This document shows, piece by piece, positions 1 through 13,500 of a stretch of 64,000 nucleotides of DNA. A program made the position numbers and the translations under genes. Position 1 is the stretch's first letter, and the number at the start of each line of letters is the position of its first letter. The notes under the pieces are model-generated. The model ran no database searches. It worked only from the letters and a program-made list of their open reading frames with translations, and was not told where the DNA came from. The DNA comes from Brachionus plicatilis (taxonomy: Eukaryota > Rotifera > Eurotatoria > Ploima > Brachionidae), in assembly GCA_010279815.1 (NCBI GenBank), contig QEOQ01000180.1:171770-235769 (forward strand). Reading direction: 5' to 3'.

Positions 1-1545
1 AAAATAAAATAGAAAAATTAGAAAAATTTTATTAATTTAATTAATTGATTTGTAAACCAATTTAAATTTATCAAAAATTTTAATTGATTTAAGAAAAATA
101 ATATTTACATTATTAAAAATAGATTTTTATGAAATGATTGAAGGATAAAAATAAACGATCAATAACAAAATTTTTAATTAATTTTGGAAAAAAATCATAA
201 AAAGTTAGCTCTCTAAGCTTTTTTTTTGTTTTTGGTACAATTAAATTATTTTTATTTCTTAAATTGTATTTAAGGTTTCTTATTTTATTTTCTTTTAAAC
301 TTTCTTTTAATAAAATAGGACCATTGTCCAGTTTACATATTTTAAAACCAAAGTTTAGGAGTCTAGATAAAATTCTGTGTTAGAACCCATATAATCCATA
401 TTTCTCAAGAAAGCTATTTATATCGCTGTGGTCAAAATTTGAAAAATCAAATTTAAAAAGTTTAAACTTTAAACTTTTTAAATTTGATTTTTCAAATTTT
501 ATCTTTTTATATTTATTTTATACTTATCTTTTTTATTCTCCTTTGTCACAAAGCAGAATAAAAAAGGTTAAATAGTTTGAGTGTTGTTGATTTTGGAAAA
601 TATATTACTAGCCTTAGCGCATAGTCAAAGTATGGAAGAATAAATGTCTTGAAAAATTGAATTTTAACAGAAGTTGAGAGATAGAATAGATTTTTAATTG
701 AAAAATTTTTTCTATTTATTTGAAATAAGCGAATTAACTTGAGCTTAATCTAAAGACTCGATTTAAAATATAATAAATTCAAAAAATAGTCTTTGTCAAT
801 TAAAATATTACTAAAAATAGAGTACAAGAAGAGATAAATATTTGAAAACAAATTCATTTCATTTTTATGTAATTTCTAAATTAACTTTTCAATTTGCAAA
901 ATATTTGTTCATATGGTTGTTCTATAATAAATTAAAATAATCATAAAAGTATTTCGATTAAATTTTAGATTTGAATTTTGATTAAAACTTTGGCTCAGTT
1001 AATCGTATGAGAACCTAAGCTCTCAAAGCGTATGTTAATTTTATTTATTATTTAAAACTTTTTTTTTTAAAATTTTTTCCTACAAATATCCAAAATTTTC
1101 AGGTAAACGAAATTCATAATTTAAAAGCCAAACTGAATCATAAGTTGTAGGAAAATCTCGTCACCTAAGTCATTGCCAAACAAAAAAACTCCTACTCTAG
1201 ACTTTATCAGATTGATCAGATAAAAACCAACTTCGATGAATCGATAAAACGATTTTAAAGTTGTTTTTTAAAATGAAAAATCGAGTCATTTTATTAAGAT
1301 TCATGAAAAATTCCTTGAGAATAATGTCCAAAAGAGTCATGAGATTTGTTAATCGTTTTATCGGAAAATTTTTACATTTCAGGGAGTATCTAGGTAAATT
1401 TTTATCTTAGGAACTTATTAGTAATCTGGTTGCTAAAATAGAAATTATCAATTTATAGATTAGAAAATATTTAAATAATTTCATAATTTTTAAATTTCTT
1501 TTCAATAAATTTTTTATTCAAGATTATCATTACTCTTTGGATAGC
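1..1545. other. AT-rich intergenic, upstream of the ABCA gene
   Basis: No reading frame here looks coding on either strand. Apart from the long palindrome at 434-500, I see only A/T homopolymers and short repeats. The stretch just before 1546 presumably holds the promoter and 5' UTR of the ABC transporter, but no clear TATA box or initiator can be singled out in such AT-rich sequence. Confidence 0.5.
434..500. repeat. Perfect 33-bp palindrome with 1-nt centre
   Basis: Positions 434-466 are the exact reverse complement of 468-500, with a single C at 467 between them. The arms start AAAATTTGAAAAATC and include AAGTTTAAA next to the centre. A 67-nt uninterrupted hairpin exceeds what AT richness gives by chance. 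There is no coding capacity. Confidence 0.9.
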
Positions 1546-4500
1546 ATGGGACAGAACCGAAAAATTGCCGGATTCTTCCGTCAAATTCAAATAATATCAT
1601 GGAAAAATTTACTTCTCTACCGAAAAAACATCACAGGCCTATTGAGTGAACTCATATTTTCGTGTTTGTTCACTTTGATATTTGTCATCTTAGTTTATTA
1701 TTCTAGACCACAATTGAGTCCAAAACAAGTTTTTAAACCATCAGAGCCAGTGAGAAATTTTTATAATAATGAAATCTTCAACACTACCGACTATTATTAT
1801 TATCCTAATAACGAATTCATTCGGAATTTGGTCATCAATTCTTCTAAGATAATTTTAAAGAATAACATATATCTAAATCTTAAATTTATTGGGGCAAATT
1901 ATTCCAGTGCTGAAAAAGTCAACGAAACGCTTCGAAATAGAATGTTTGCCTTTGTGGCGTTTAATTTTTCCAGTGCTGAGACAATACCGGAAAAAATTGA
2001 ATACACCATTTTTACCAAAGAGTAGGTAACAATTTAAAAATTAAATAAAATTTAAAAAAAAATGCTTTTATAGGACCAGTGTTGCAAACAGCTACAAAAC
2101 AGAAGAACAATCAAGACCCCTGAAGGATTATTTGTATGAAAATTCACCCGAGTATTTCTGCAAAAGTAGTTCTAAATTCAAAAATAAATATTTTACAAAA
2201 ATTTTATTAAAATTATATTTTCTTTTATTTTTAGTTGTTGAAATCAATTATGATTCAAAATATACTGTTTTTAATTCAATTAAACACTCAATTGATCAAA
2301 CACTGATTGAAATTCTGAGCGGAAATTCATTTGATCCTAATCAAGTACAAACTTAATTTTAAGTCATAGTTTTAAGTCTAATTCTTAAATTTAGGTCCTC
2401 TTTGCTAGTTACAGCTGTCCGGACAATGTCGATGACATACTTAAAAGTTTTATGGGCTTTATGACCTCGGTGCTGATATCTTTGGCATTTATGGTCACTT
2501 TTCTGGTCACTGTTTCAAGTATAATCCAAGAAAAAGAAAGCAAAATGAAAGTAAAATTTAGTATTATTTAATAAAATTTTTTTTTAAAATCTTTATTTAA
2601 GGAATATTTACGACTTGTTGGTGTAAACCCAGTTGTTATATGGTTTTGCTGGATGATGAGATCATTTGTCATTTATTTGATCATTTCTATCGTAGTGACC
2701 CTAATGTCTACTAAGCAATTCTCATACACCATAAATTTTATAACATATCAAAAAGCTCTATTTCTGCACACAAGTCCCGTGGTAGTATTTTTGACAACTA
2801 TTGTCTATTCTATCCAGTGTACATCCTTATCTCTGTTGGTTGGACAAATATTCAGCAAAAGTACTGCTTTTTAAATTTTATCTAAAGAAAACTTACCTTT
2901 TGTCAAGCTTTTGCGGCTAAAACCGTTTCAATCATCTTCTGGTTCGTGACATTGATTAATTTCTATAACTCGTTTTCTTCGGTATCCAAATATTTTTTCA
3001 GCATTTTTCCCAATTCGGCAATCAGTTTTTGTGTTCAAGTTATACTCCAATATGAAAGAAGTGGTAAGCAAAAATTCACTCAAAATTACATTTATCCATT
3101 TTAGCAGAATTTTTTAAAACTCCCAAAAAAGTCCAAATCCGGACTAGAAGTTTTTTTTTTTCAAAGTCCAAGTCAGGACTTGTTATTTTTAATTTTGCTA
3201 GATCAGGCTCTTGGGTTATATAATGCAAATATTTTTGCCATTAATCAGAATTTTCTTGCAATTTTAGCATTAAAGTCTTCACAATTCATCTTCGGTATTC
3301 AAAATTTTAAAGCTCGGACTTGGACTTTTGAAAAAAAAATTCCGGACTTGGACTTGACTTGAGACTTGTGACTTTTAAACAACTCTGATTTTTATTCTTA
3401 AAAACAAAATTTAGTTAATTGTATTTGAAAAAAATTGATTTTTTGAAATCAAAATTGTTTAAATGTTCCAAGTTGAAGTCAAAATCACTGAATTGAAGTC
3501 CAATTCAAAGCTAAAAAAATAATTTATCTTAATAAATAATCTTAATTTTAGTCTTTTTTTGTTAAAAAAGCAATAACTCGATTCTCGCTAAAAAGGGCAC
3601 ACTTTTGTGCGTAAGTCTCAATTTCTAATGAAACCTACTGACACATGACTAGGGTAAAAACACTTTTTAAATCGTAAATTTTCATACGGATCAATTCAAA
3701 TTTCTGTAAAAAAATTCGAAAAAAAAAGCTTTCTGTGTTTTATCGAAAAAAAGTGTCATTAGATTATGCTTTCTCAGATTTTTCTCAGCTTTAATGTCAA
3801 TATTAAGAATTTTTTAAATATATAATAAAATTTCCAAATTATTTATTTTAAATTTTTTTTTTAAGTAAATTTTTTAACTCAAATTAATTTGTAGAATTTT
3901 ATTTTTTAAGAAATAAAATAAAATTGCTAATATTTTAATAAAATTTAAATATTTTAGCTTTATTTCATAAGCTTATGAATTAAATTAATATTTTAAATCA
4001 TTCCTAAAAAAAATTTCTTTCTCGGGTTCACCAGGAAAGGTTTTGAAAAAATTTGAAGTCGAAAACTTAAATTCTAATTAAAATTGAGAAATGATTGGGA
4101 CAGATGAACATTTTGATGTTTTTATATTTTGATCTTCGATTTTTTTCTGTAAATAAAAATAATTTCCAAGTCCTAAAGTAGTTTCGGTATTCAGGCATTG
4201 ATATATTCGAAAATTGAAAATAAGTCTGTTAAAATTTTTATTTAAATAAAATTGTGTTTTTAAAAATTTGAATTGAGAAAAAAATATTTTTTTTCAATAA
4301 TTTACTCAAATTTTTCAAATGTTTATTTTTAAAACAAAGGAAGGAAGCTAAATTTTGACAATTTGTTCAAAAATTTATACGGCGACGAACTAAATTTGGG
4401 CTCTTTGCTAATTTCAATGTTATTTTGGTCATTTTGCTATCTGGGTCTCAGCTGGTATATTGAGAGAATACTGCCCGGCGAATTCGGAGTCAAACAACCG

Positions 4501-7500
4501 TGGTACTTTCCAGTCATGGTAAAAAAAATCTTCAAAATCTTCAAAATCTTCAAAATAAAACTTTACTTAAAAAAATTGAATAGAAATCTTACTGGTTTGA
4601 AGATAACAAGATAAAAAATCACTATGAAAATTTAAATGAGTCAAATAAAGGACTAAACGAAGATGCATTTGAGCCGGAACCAAATGAACTAAATGCCTCA
4701 ATCAAAATCAAAAACTTAACCAAAGTAATTTAACTAGATATAAAATTATTTGCATTTTTATTATAAATTTTTCATTTAGATATTCAGGACCGGATTTGAA
4801 GACAAAAAAGCAGTTGACAATATGTCGCTTAACTTTTACGAAAATCAAATTACCGGATTTTTAGGTAGAATTAAATTTTTTTAAAAAGTTTATTAATTTT
4901 TTAAATTTTTATGTAAGGTCACAATGGCGCCGGAAAAACCACAGTAACTTTTATGCTATGTGGATTGTACTCACCAGAATCAGGCACAGCTTACATACTC
5001 GGAAATGATATTAGAACACAAATGAGCAAAATTCGTACATCCATTGGTTTTTGTCCCCAAAATAAGTAAAAAAAAAATTAATCTTAGTTAAATTTCAGCT
5101 AAAATTTTTTTTGTCAATAAAAGTATTCTCTATGACGAATTGACTGTTTATGAACATCTAGATCTTATTGCCTCAGTAAAAATAAAATTTTTTATTTTAA
5201 ACAAAAATTTATTTAAGAATGTATTTAGATCAAAGGTTTTAGCTCAAGAGAAATAAAAGCAGAAATAAATAAAATAAGTTCCTATGTTGGCTTGCAAAAT
5301 GATTTGAGAAAAAAATCAAAGCAATTATCTGGTGGTATGAAAAGGAGACTGTCTGTGGCTATGGCACTCATCGGAGATTCTAAAGTCATCATTTTGGACG
5401 AACCGACAAGCGGTGAGTAAACAAAAAATTTATTTTCCATTTTTTAAAAATTCAAAATTAGGTTTGGACCCTTTCAATAGAAGATCCTTGTGGGAGATTA
5501 TCAGAAATTACAAAATTGGAAGAACAATTATCATTAGTACACACTACATGGAGTAATTAAAATTGATCCATGAAAAAATTTTACTTAATCTATTAAAAAA
5601 AAGGGAAGCAGATGCTTTATCTGATAGAATAGCTCTAATGAACCATGGCCGGGTCGAATGTTGTGGCAGTCCTCTGTTTCTGAAAGATAGATTTGGATCT
5701 GGTTACAGACTAATTTTGACCAAAGATAGCAATTTTAATAAAGAGGCAATGCAGTATATTGTGCGAAAGAATTTAAATCAAGAGCCTAACATTCAATCAG
5801 ATATAGCTCGAGAAATGACTTTGTCAATACCAAATGAAATGAATTCTAGGTTACCTGGTTTATTGGCAAATATCGAGGCCGAAAAACACAATATTGGTAT
5901 TTTGAATTATGGCATTAGTTCGGCAACAGTTGAAGAAGTTTTCTTGAAGTAACAAAATAATTTAAACACTAAGTCAAATTTTTTTTTTATATTTTTTCTT
6001 AATTAGAATCGGCAGCATTGATATAAATGAGATAGATTTCGGCAAAGATTCAAATAAAAATTTTACCGAATCAATTACTAGTCAAAACTTTTCAAACGGT
6101 AATTTTATTTTTGTTATGAAATTTTTTCATTTTTTTGGATTCAATTTTATTTAAAATTAATATTTTTAACAATTTCTAAGTCAATTAAATACTTGCGCAA
6201 GAGTCAGAAAAAATTAATTTTAAAGTCTTTTTAAAGTCAAGTCAGTAATTTCAGTCGGTAATTAATACATTTGATCCTTCATTGTGATATCTTCTATGAA
6301 AAGTGATCAAAATGAAATAATAATGATGAATATATTTTAAAGTTTCGAATTCAAAGAAACTCCAATTTGCACCAAAAATATTTTTTAATATTCGAAACTT
6401 TATTTTCTTATTGAAAAAATAACTAAATACGAAAATAATTATCTAAGTATTCCAGCAAGTAAAATATTAGGAAAAAATAAATAAATTAATTGTTATTTAA
6501 AATTTTATTAAAATAAATTAAAAACGACATGAAATAAATTATAACTTGACATTATTTATTTTCTACTGATTTTTGACCATTGTTTATCTCAATTGGTATT
6601 TGACGATGTGAGCTCTTAAAGTCACTATTCAAATCAGCTTTCAATGAAAGCATATTCTTATCTAAGTGACATTTTAATGAATTGAAATCAGTATTCTCAG
6701 GTAGAGTTGTACGTCGATAAAAGCTCATTTGGGAAATGCCGTCTGGTCTTTCTTGTTTGTCTTCAGCTTGAATAATTACATCACGGTCTTTGCATGTTAC
6801 TTTGACTTTTGATGGATCTATGTTATTTGGTACAGAAAAATTCATTTATACTTGTTTTTCACCATTTTGATTATCAACTACCCGAGGAAAATAGTCTTCT
6901 TTATTTAGAATAGCCTGTTCTTTGTCTATTTTCAATGGTAGTTCTATGACCAGTTGACCATTTGAAGCCAAGAAGCTGACCATTTTATCCACTTCAGCAT
7001 TTGGTGGTAATTTATAACTCTTTTTGAATTCTCTTATGTGATAATCATCTTCGTCTGATTTATTCTCACCTTCTTTTCCACTCACAATCAACTTTTGTTT
7101 GTCATCAGACACTTTGACTTTCAGAGAGTCGGCCAAGTAGCCTCTGCAATCAACTTTGATTCGATATTTTTGTGGCACTTTTGGCTCAGATGGCAAAAAG
7201 TCATTAAAAAAATCTGGTCTATTTAACCACCTAAGATTTCGGCTCATCATGTGGTCCAATTCATCGAATGGATCGAACAAATCCAGTGTTGATGGACCAA
7301 AACCAAGACTATGGGGTCGAGACCAAAGATCCATGTCAAACATTGATCTCGGAAACACATGTGGAATCAACGACATTTTGAAAAGTTTTTATTAGTTGAT
7401 TTTTAAATGTCTTTAGTAAAATATTAGTTGAAAAAAATAAAATTTTCAAGAGTTTTTTATATGAAAGTTGTGCCATTCTAGTTAATTCTAGAAGGAAAAG

Positions 7501-10500
7501 GATGCAAATTGAATTTTCTAAGTAAAATAAAATAAGTTTTTTCTCGAAATAAAAAAGAAGTATCTGACATGTTCGCGTATATTCGCAAAAACAATTCTAG
7601 TAACTTTAGATGATAATAATAATAATTTAGAATAATATTCAAAATTTTTTTAATTTGTTCACAGTTAATTATAAATTTTAATTCTCTTAAATATTAAGCT
7701 AAAATTTTTTCTCAAAATTTTGGCTTTCTTTTCTCAAAATTAATCATCCTTTTTGATTTATAAAAGCTTTTATTCTGGCCATATTTTTTTAAATTTGTCC
7801 AAGTAAGAAACAAAATTGTGAATTACTTAATATTTTTTATTTTTCAATTTTAAATCTTAATTCTTAGTTAATAAATCAAAACCTATTTTCCTTTTATGAA
7901 GAAAACAAATTAAAGTCAGAGTATTAAAGTAGCTGTAAATCGGTCATAAACAACCTATAAATATTATATTTTTCTAAATTTAATTCTGGTGATATAATAT
8001 ATCTGAAAAATTTTTAAAAATTTCGAAAATTTGATAATTTTGTCAGAATTCCATGTCTCAGAGAAAGATGGCATTGTGAATTTTGGTACAAAAAACAAAA
8101 ACAAAATATTAAAAATGCCAATGCTTAGGTTCTAAAGGACCAAAACATGTTCTGTAAATTGTAGCAACTGAAACATCCTCTGTACCACCAATATTCTGCG
8201 AAATTCTGCAAAATTGAGAAAAATGTGAATTTTGGTACAAAAAACAAAAACAAAATATAAAAAACGCCAGAACTTTAATCTGGACTGACCAAAACATGTT
8301 CTGTGAATTGGAGCAACTGATACATTCTCTGTACCACCACTTAAAGTTGAGTTGGATTTTTTTAATATCACAAATTCACAATATTTTGAATTTTGCTGAT
8401 TTATTGCAGAGTTTTGTAGAATTAGTATACTGGTGGTACAAGGAATGTATCAGTTGTTACAATTTACAGAACATGTTTTGGTCCTTCAGAACTTAAGCTT
8501 TGGCACTTTTAATATTTTGTTTCATTTTTTTCTACGAAAATTCACAATGCTGAGAAAGAATTAATTTTATATTTTTAACCTTTGGGAAAAAATTTTAAGA
8601 TTTTTTTCATCATTATAATATTAAGAAAAATAATAAAATAAAATCAAAATATAAACCTCTTAATCTTTGATTATAGAATCAAGCAAAAAAGTACGAGTAG
8701 GTTTAGAAAAATTTTAAGATTTTTTGCATTTTATTCTGTTCTTTTTTACTGAATTTTACTAAACTTTACTCCTAAAATAAAATGAAAAAAGAGTAAATAA
8801 ATGAAAAATTGAAACAGTAAAAATATTTCACAAATTGTATTTTTTTATTTAAAAAAAAATTTGAAAAAATTTACTTATAAAAAAATTTTAAAATAAATTC
8901 TTTTTTTTATTTAAGCTTTTAATGTGAATTCAAATGTTTTGGGAGAGAAAAATAGCGGCTTTCGCTTCTACACACAACAGATACTAGCTTTATTAAAAAA
9001 ACGACTACTAATTTTTTCCAGACGTTATTTAATATTCATATTCACCCTAATTTTGCCAGTGTTCGTTCTGGCATTATTAACAAGCGTAGTTCCATCTACT
9101 TCAAAGATAATATCAGAAACTCTCGACTCGGTTTTCGGCCGAGATCACATCCAACCTTATACCTTGGACACTTCAAATTACTGCGAACAAAATTTAATCT
9201 TCGAAATTGACGGCACTAATTACAACAATGCTTTAGAAAATTTTAAAAAATTCTATAAAGATAAAAATAAAATCAAAATAATAAACTCAAAAGACTATGG
9301 AAAGAGTGTGGACAATTTTGTGTACCAAAAAAGAAAAGAGGACTCAAACAACTTGATTTCAAACTATTTTTTTGGCATCGAAATTAATTCTGATTCAAAC
9401 CATTTTGTGGGCTATTATTCCTCGCTGATCTTCCACTCAGCAGCAACCATTCTAAACGAAATGAATAGTTTATTACTTGGTTTTTTGACTAATAATATGA
9501 AAAGATCAATCATGACTGTGAATGCGCCCGTTTCAACCGGAAAATCATCGGCTCTTCCTTCAAACTTTAGCTACAACCAACTGGATGTATTCAGCTGTTT
9601 GGAAATAATTCCGTTCTCGTTCATCGATTACATATTCGGAATAATAGTCGCTTTTATAATCAGTGTGAGCACTATTCATTTAACTCGCGAAAAAAGAAAT
9701 GGCTCAAAGTCTCTTCAACTTTTGTCCGGCACCCACTACATAACCTATTGGCTGTCAAATTTTCTATTTGATTTTTTTGTCTTTTCTTTCCAAATAGTGA
9801 GCATGTTAACAGCTCTGAAAATAGTGGCCATTAATTTGACTGACAAAGCAAATGATAGTTTTTTGATTACCAAAGACTGGTCGTCCATAATGTATCTTTT
9901 TGTTTTTATGCTTCTCTCCTCTTTTACATGGTCAGGCCTGGCATATCTATGGAGCAACTTTTTCAAGTCGGACATAGTCGGCTTTGTGGTTCTATTTTTG
10001 GTGCTGTCTTTTGCCACTCTGGTGGACATGATTTGTGTTTTGCTGCAATTTTTTGACGCCAGTTCTGATCAGCCCGGAACTCTAGGTGATGTTTCGAACA
10101 CCATTAGGATTATTTTGATCATTTTTTGTCCGAATATTGCCGTAAAACGGGCCGTGTTTAACATCAAGCTTCAATCTAATAATATTTGCATTGGTCTTCT
10201 AAGTCTCCTATTTAAAAGTAATTTTTACTTATAAAATTAAAAGATTTTTTGCTCTTACCAAAATTTTGCTAAAAAAATTCCTTATTATTCCGCGTAAATT
10301 TTTGGATCTATTGAGATAAAAAAAATCAAAATATAAATTTCGAACTAGCTTTGACAATGCCAGTTTGACACTTTTTTAAGACATGTCTCCATCATCCTCC
10401 ATCAGATTAAAGCAATTTTAAATATTAAGCCAATTTAAAAAAGAAAGAAATGTAATTTTTGTTAGGACAGATGACATATACAATTTTTTCTAAAGAGATC

Positions 10501-13500
10501 TAAACAATTCATAAAAGTTAATACTAGAAGCACCAAATCGAGTCATTTTGACTCGTTATGAAATTAGGAAATAAATCATATATTTTATGTTCAAATTTAT
10601 TTAAATTATTAAATTAATTGAATAAAAATAGTAAATTAATAAATTTTAGTTGCTACAATTTACAAAACATGTTTTGGTCAGTTCAGATTAAAGTTCTGGC
10701 ATTTTTATATTTTCTTTTTGTTTTTTGTACCAAATTTCACAATGCCAAGTCTATTTTATTTAATAAATATAGTAGAATTCATCCAGTATATGACTTAGAC
10801 ATATCATTTGTAGCTAACTATCTCTTCTTTTCACTAAATACTTTATTAGAACTTTTTTTTTTGATTTAATAAAATCATTAAAATAATAAGGTTTTAATGA
10901 AAATGCCACTTTATATATTTGATTTGCTGGTTTCCCCAACAAACTAAAATCATAACTCGTTCAAAAATTTAATCTCCAGTTATTGCTCGTTAAAAAAATT
11001 TATTTTGCTTTTGGCACGATGGATGACTTTTTTAGATATTTTCACTGTTCAAAAAATGGAAGAATCGATAGATTTTTTTTGAATAAAAGAAGATCAGTCG
11101 TAATAAAAAATTACTGAAGATATTTCAAGCTCTATTATTCATTTTAAAATAAGACCTTTATTACATAATCTTTTTTATCAAAATGGTATCAAAAAGAATA
11201 AGCAATAGTAAGCTTTCACTATGCTAAGAAGGTTTATTTTTAAGTTTTCCAATCAATTAGGGAGTGGCTTTGAAATTTTAAAAATTGAATTTATTTTGTA
11301 ACAAAATCTATTCACTAAATTTTTCTAAAATAATGAAAAATAATTCTATTGAAGACTTAAGATAGTGAAAATCAAAAAACAAACATCAGATTCGTATTCT
11401 ACGTAAGAATCTGCTTTCAGAACAATTTTTCTAGATCATTTGAACATATTTTTCAAACTGCAAATTTTTTTATAAATTGAAAATATAAATTAGCAAGAAA
11501 AAAAGTTAAAAATATAAATTTTAAGGGGCGAAATTTGCATGCTTATGTGTACAACCCCTTTAAAAATAAATTGTACAAACTCTCTAAATGAAAAAATATT
11601 TCAAATTTACTTTTAGCTGTCATATAATCATATAGTTCCAGTGGAACAAATATTGGTGATTAGTTTTTTTTTTACCTTTTTTTTTANNNNNNNNNNNNNN
11701 NNNNNNNNNNNNATTTTCATCTATAATAAAATGAACCAAAATTTTGGTAACACCAAAAAAAATTTAATAGGACAGAAATTTTTTAAAAAACAAAAAAATT
11801 ATCTAGAAAAACTGGACATAAGCAACAATGGCTTTGATTTTAACGATCCTGGAATCGGAAAAATTATTCTTTTGAATTTGAGCTTTATTTTGATAGCTCT
11901 GGCAAGCATTTTTATCAGAGAGGATAAATACTTGAAAAATTTATTTTATTCAAAAAAAACAACTAACAAAAATTATACTGAAGTATTTTAAAATATATTT
12001 TTTTAAACTAAAGTTAATTTTATTTTAAAGCTTGAAGAAGATGTGAGAGCTGAATCGGAACGAATTGACAGATCAAATATAGATCAGCTGATTCCCAGTG
12101 AACCATTGTTAGTGCGAAATTTGAGAAAGGAATTTAAAAAAGGAGGACAACGTTTTGCAGCTGTTGATAATTTGTCATTTGGAGTAGAATCTGGTGAATG
12201 CTTCGGTCTGTTGGGTTTAAATGGTGCTGGAAAAACAACTACTATAGAAATTATCACTGGTGAACAAAAGGCAACTGGTGGTCACGCTTACGTAAATGGA
12301 TTTGACATCGACTCTGAAAAGCTTAAGGCTATTCGTAGCTTGGGATACTGTCCACAATTTGTATTCTCTTATCTAATTTAAAATTTACACTAAATTTTAA
12401 TTTTTTTATTAATTTAGGAATATCTACCAGAGTTTTTAACAGTTAACCAGGCATTGACTCTTTTTGCTAACTTAAGAGGCATCAAAGGATCGAGAGTAAA
12501 GAGAACAGTAGAAGAATTCATTTATGCTTTTAAATTAATTGAATTCAAAAATAAACTGGTTCAAAATTTAAGGTAATAAAAATTAATTTTTTATTTTGCT
12601 GTAGGCGTTATATTAAAATATAGAAAAAAAAATCATAGAACAAAATTCATAGAAGACAAATTTCATTGGAATTTCATAGAATTAATTATCATGGATAGTG
12701 ATTACATAGAAAGTTTTTTTTCATAGAAAAATACATTACCATAGAATAATTCCATTTTTATAGAAACAAATTTAAGAGAATTTTTTTTTATTAAATATGA
12801 ATTAACCTATGTATAAATGCTAGACAAAATCCAATTGTTGTTAAAGTAGTTGAGCTATTTAGTCTTGAACAAAGTTATTAGGAATCAAAATTAGTTAGTA
12901 TATTTAATGGTGATGTTATCAAAAAAACATAAAAGCGGCAAAGAGAAAAAAATGAAAAATTGAAGTGTATTATTAGTTATTATGATTTAACTTTGAAATT
13001 GGATTTAAATGGTCTAGCTAATTTTTTTATTCATAAATAAAGTGAGATAGGTAGGCAATTTTTTTATAGAATTCGATATATTTATATTCTATATTTTTTG
13101 GTTTCTATAAATGTGTCATTCCATGAATTTTTTTTTCAATGAATCTGATTCTTGTATAATATTTTTCTATAATAAATAAGTTCTATGAATTTTTTTTCTA
13201 CATTTTGAACGTCCCCCGTCCCACTAAATTTTTATTTCGAAAAAATTCAATTAAATCAAAAAGTTATTTGGTCAAAAAAAATCACAAAAAAAAATTAAAT
13301 TTAAATTTAGCTTTTATTTGAGTATTTGAATTCTGTCAAAAATTTTAACTCAAATTTTAATTCAATTTAGTGGTGGAAATAAGCGTAAAGTTAGTTCTGC
13401 AATATCGTTCATAGGAAAGCCAAAAATTGTGATATTGGACGAGCCAACATCAGGCATGGACCCAGTGGCGAGAAGATACTTATGGAATGTGATCAAACAT

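Noticed and set aside
4529..4558. TCTTCAAAAT repeated three times in ABCA intron 7
   Set aside because: Short intronic slippage repeat; no sign of function.
7156..7395. 79-aa plus-strand frame opposite the HSP gene, present at three copies
   Set aside because: It is the antisense of the N-terminal HSP coding region and is kept only because the gene itself is kept; no independent start context or family.
8109..8496. Overlapping frames on both strands with repeated peptide [12 protein letters not shown]
   Set aside because: They are translations of the repeated MITE arms at 8070-8551, not proteins.
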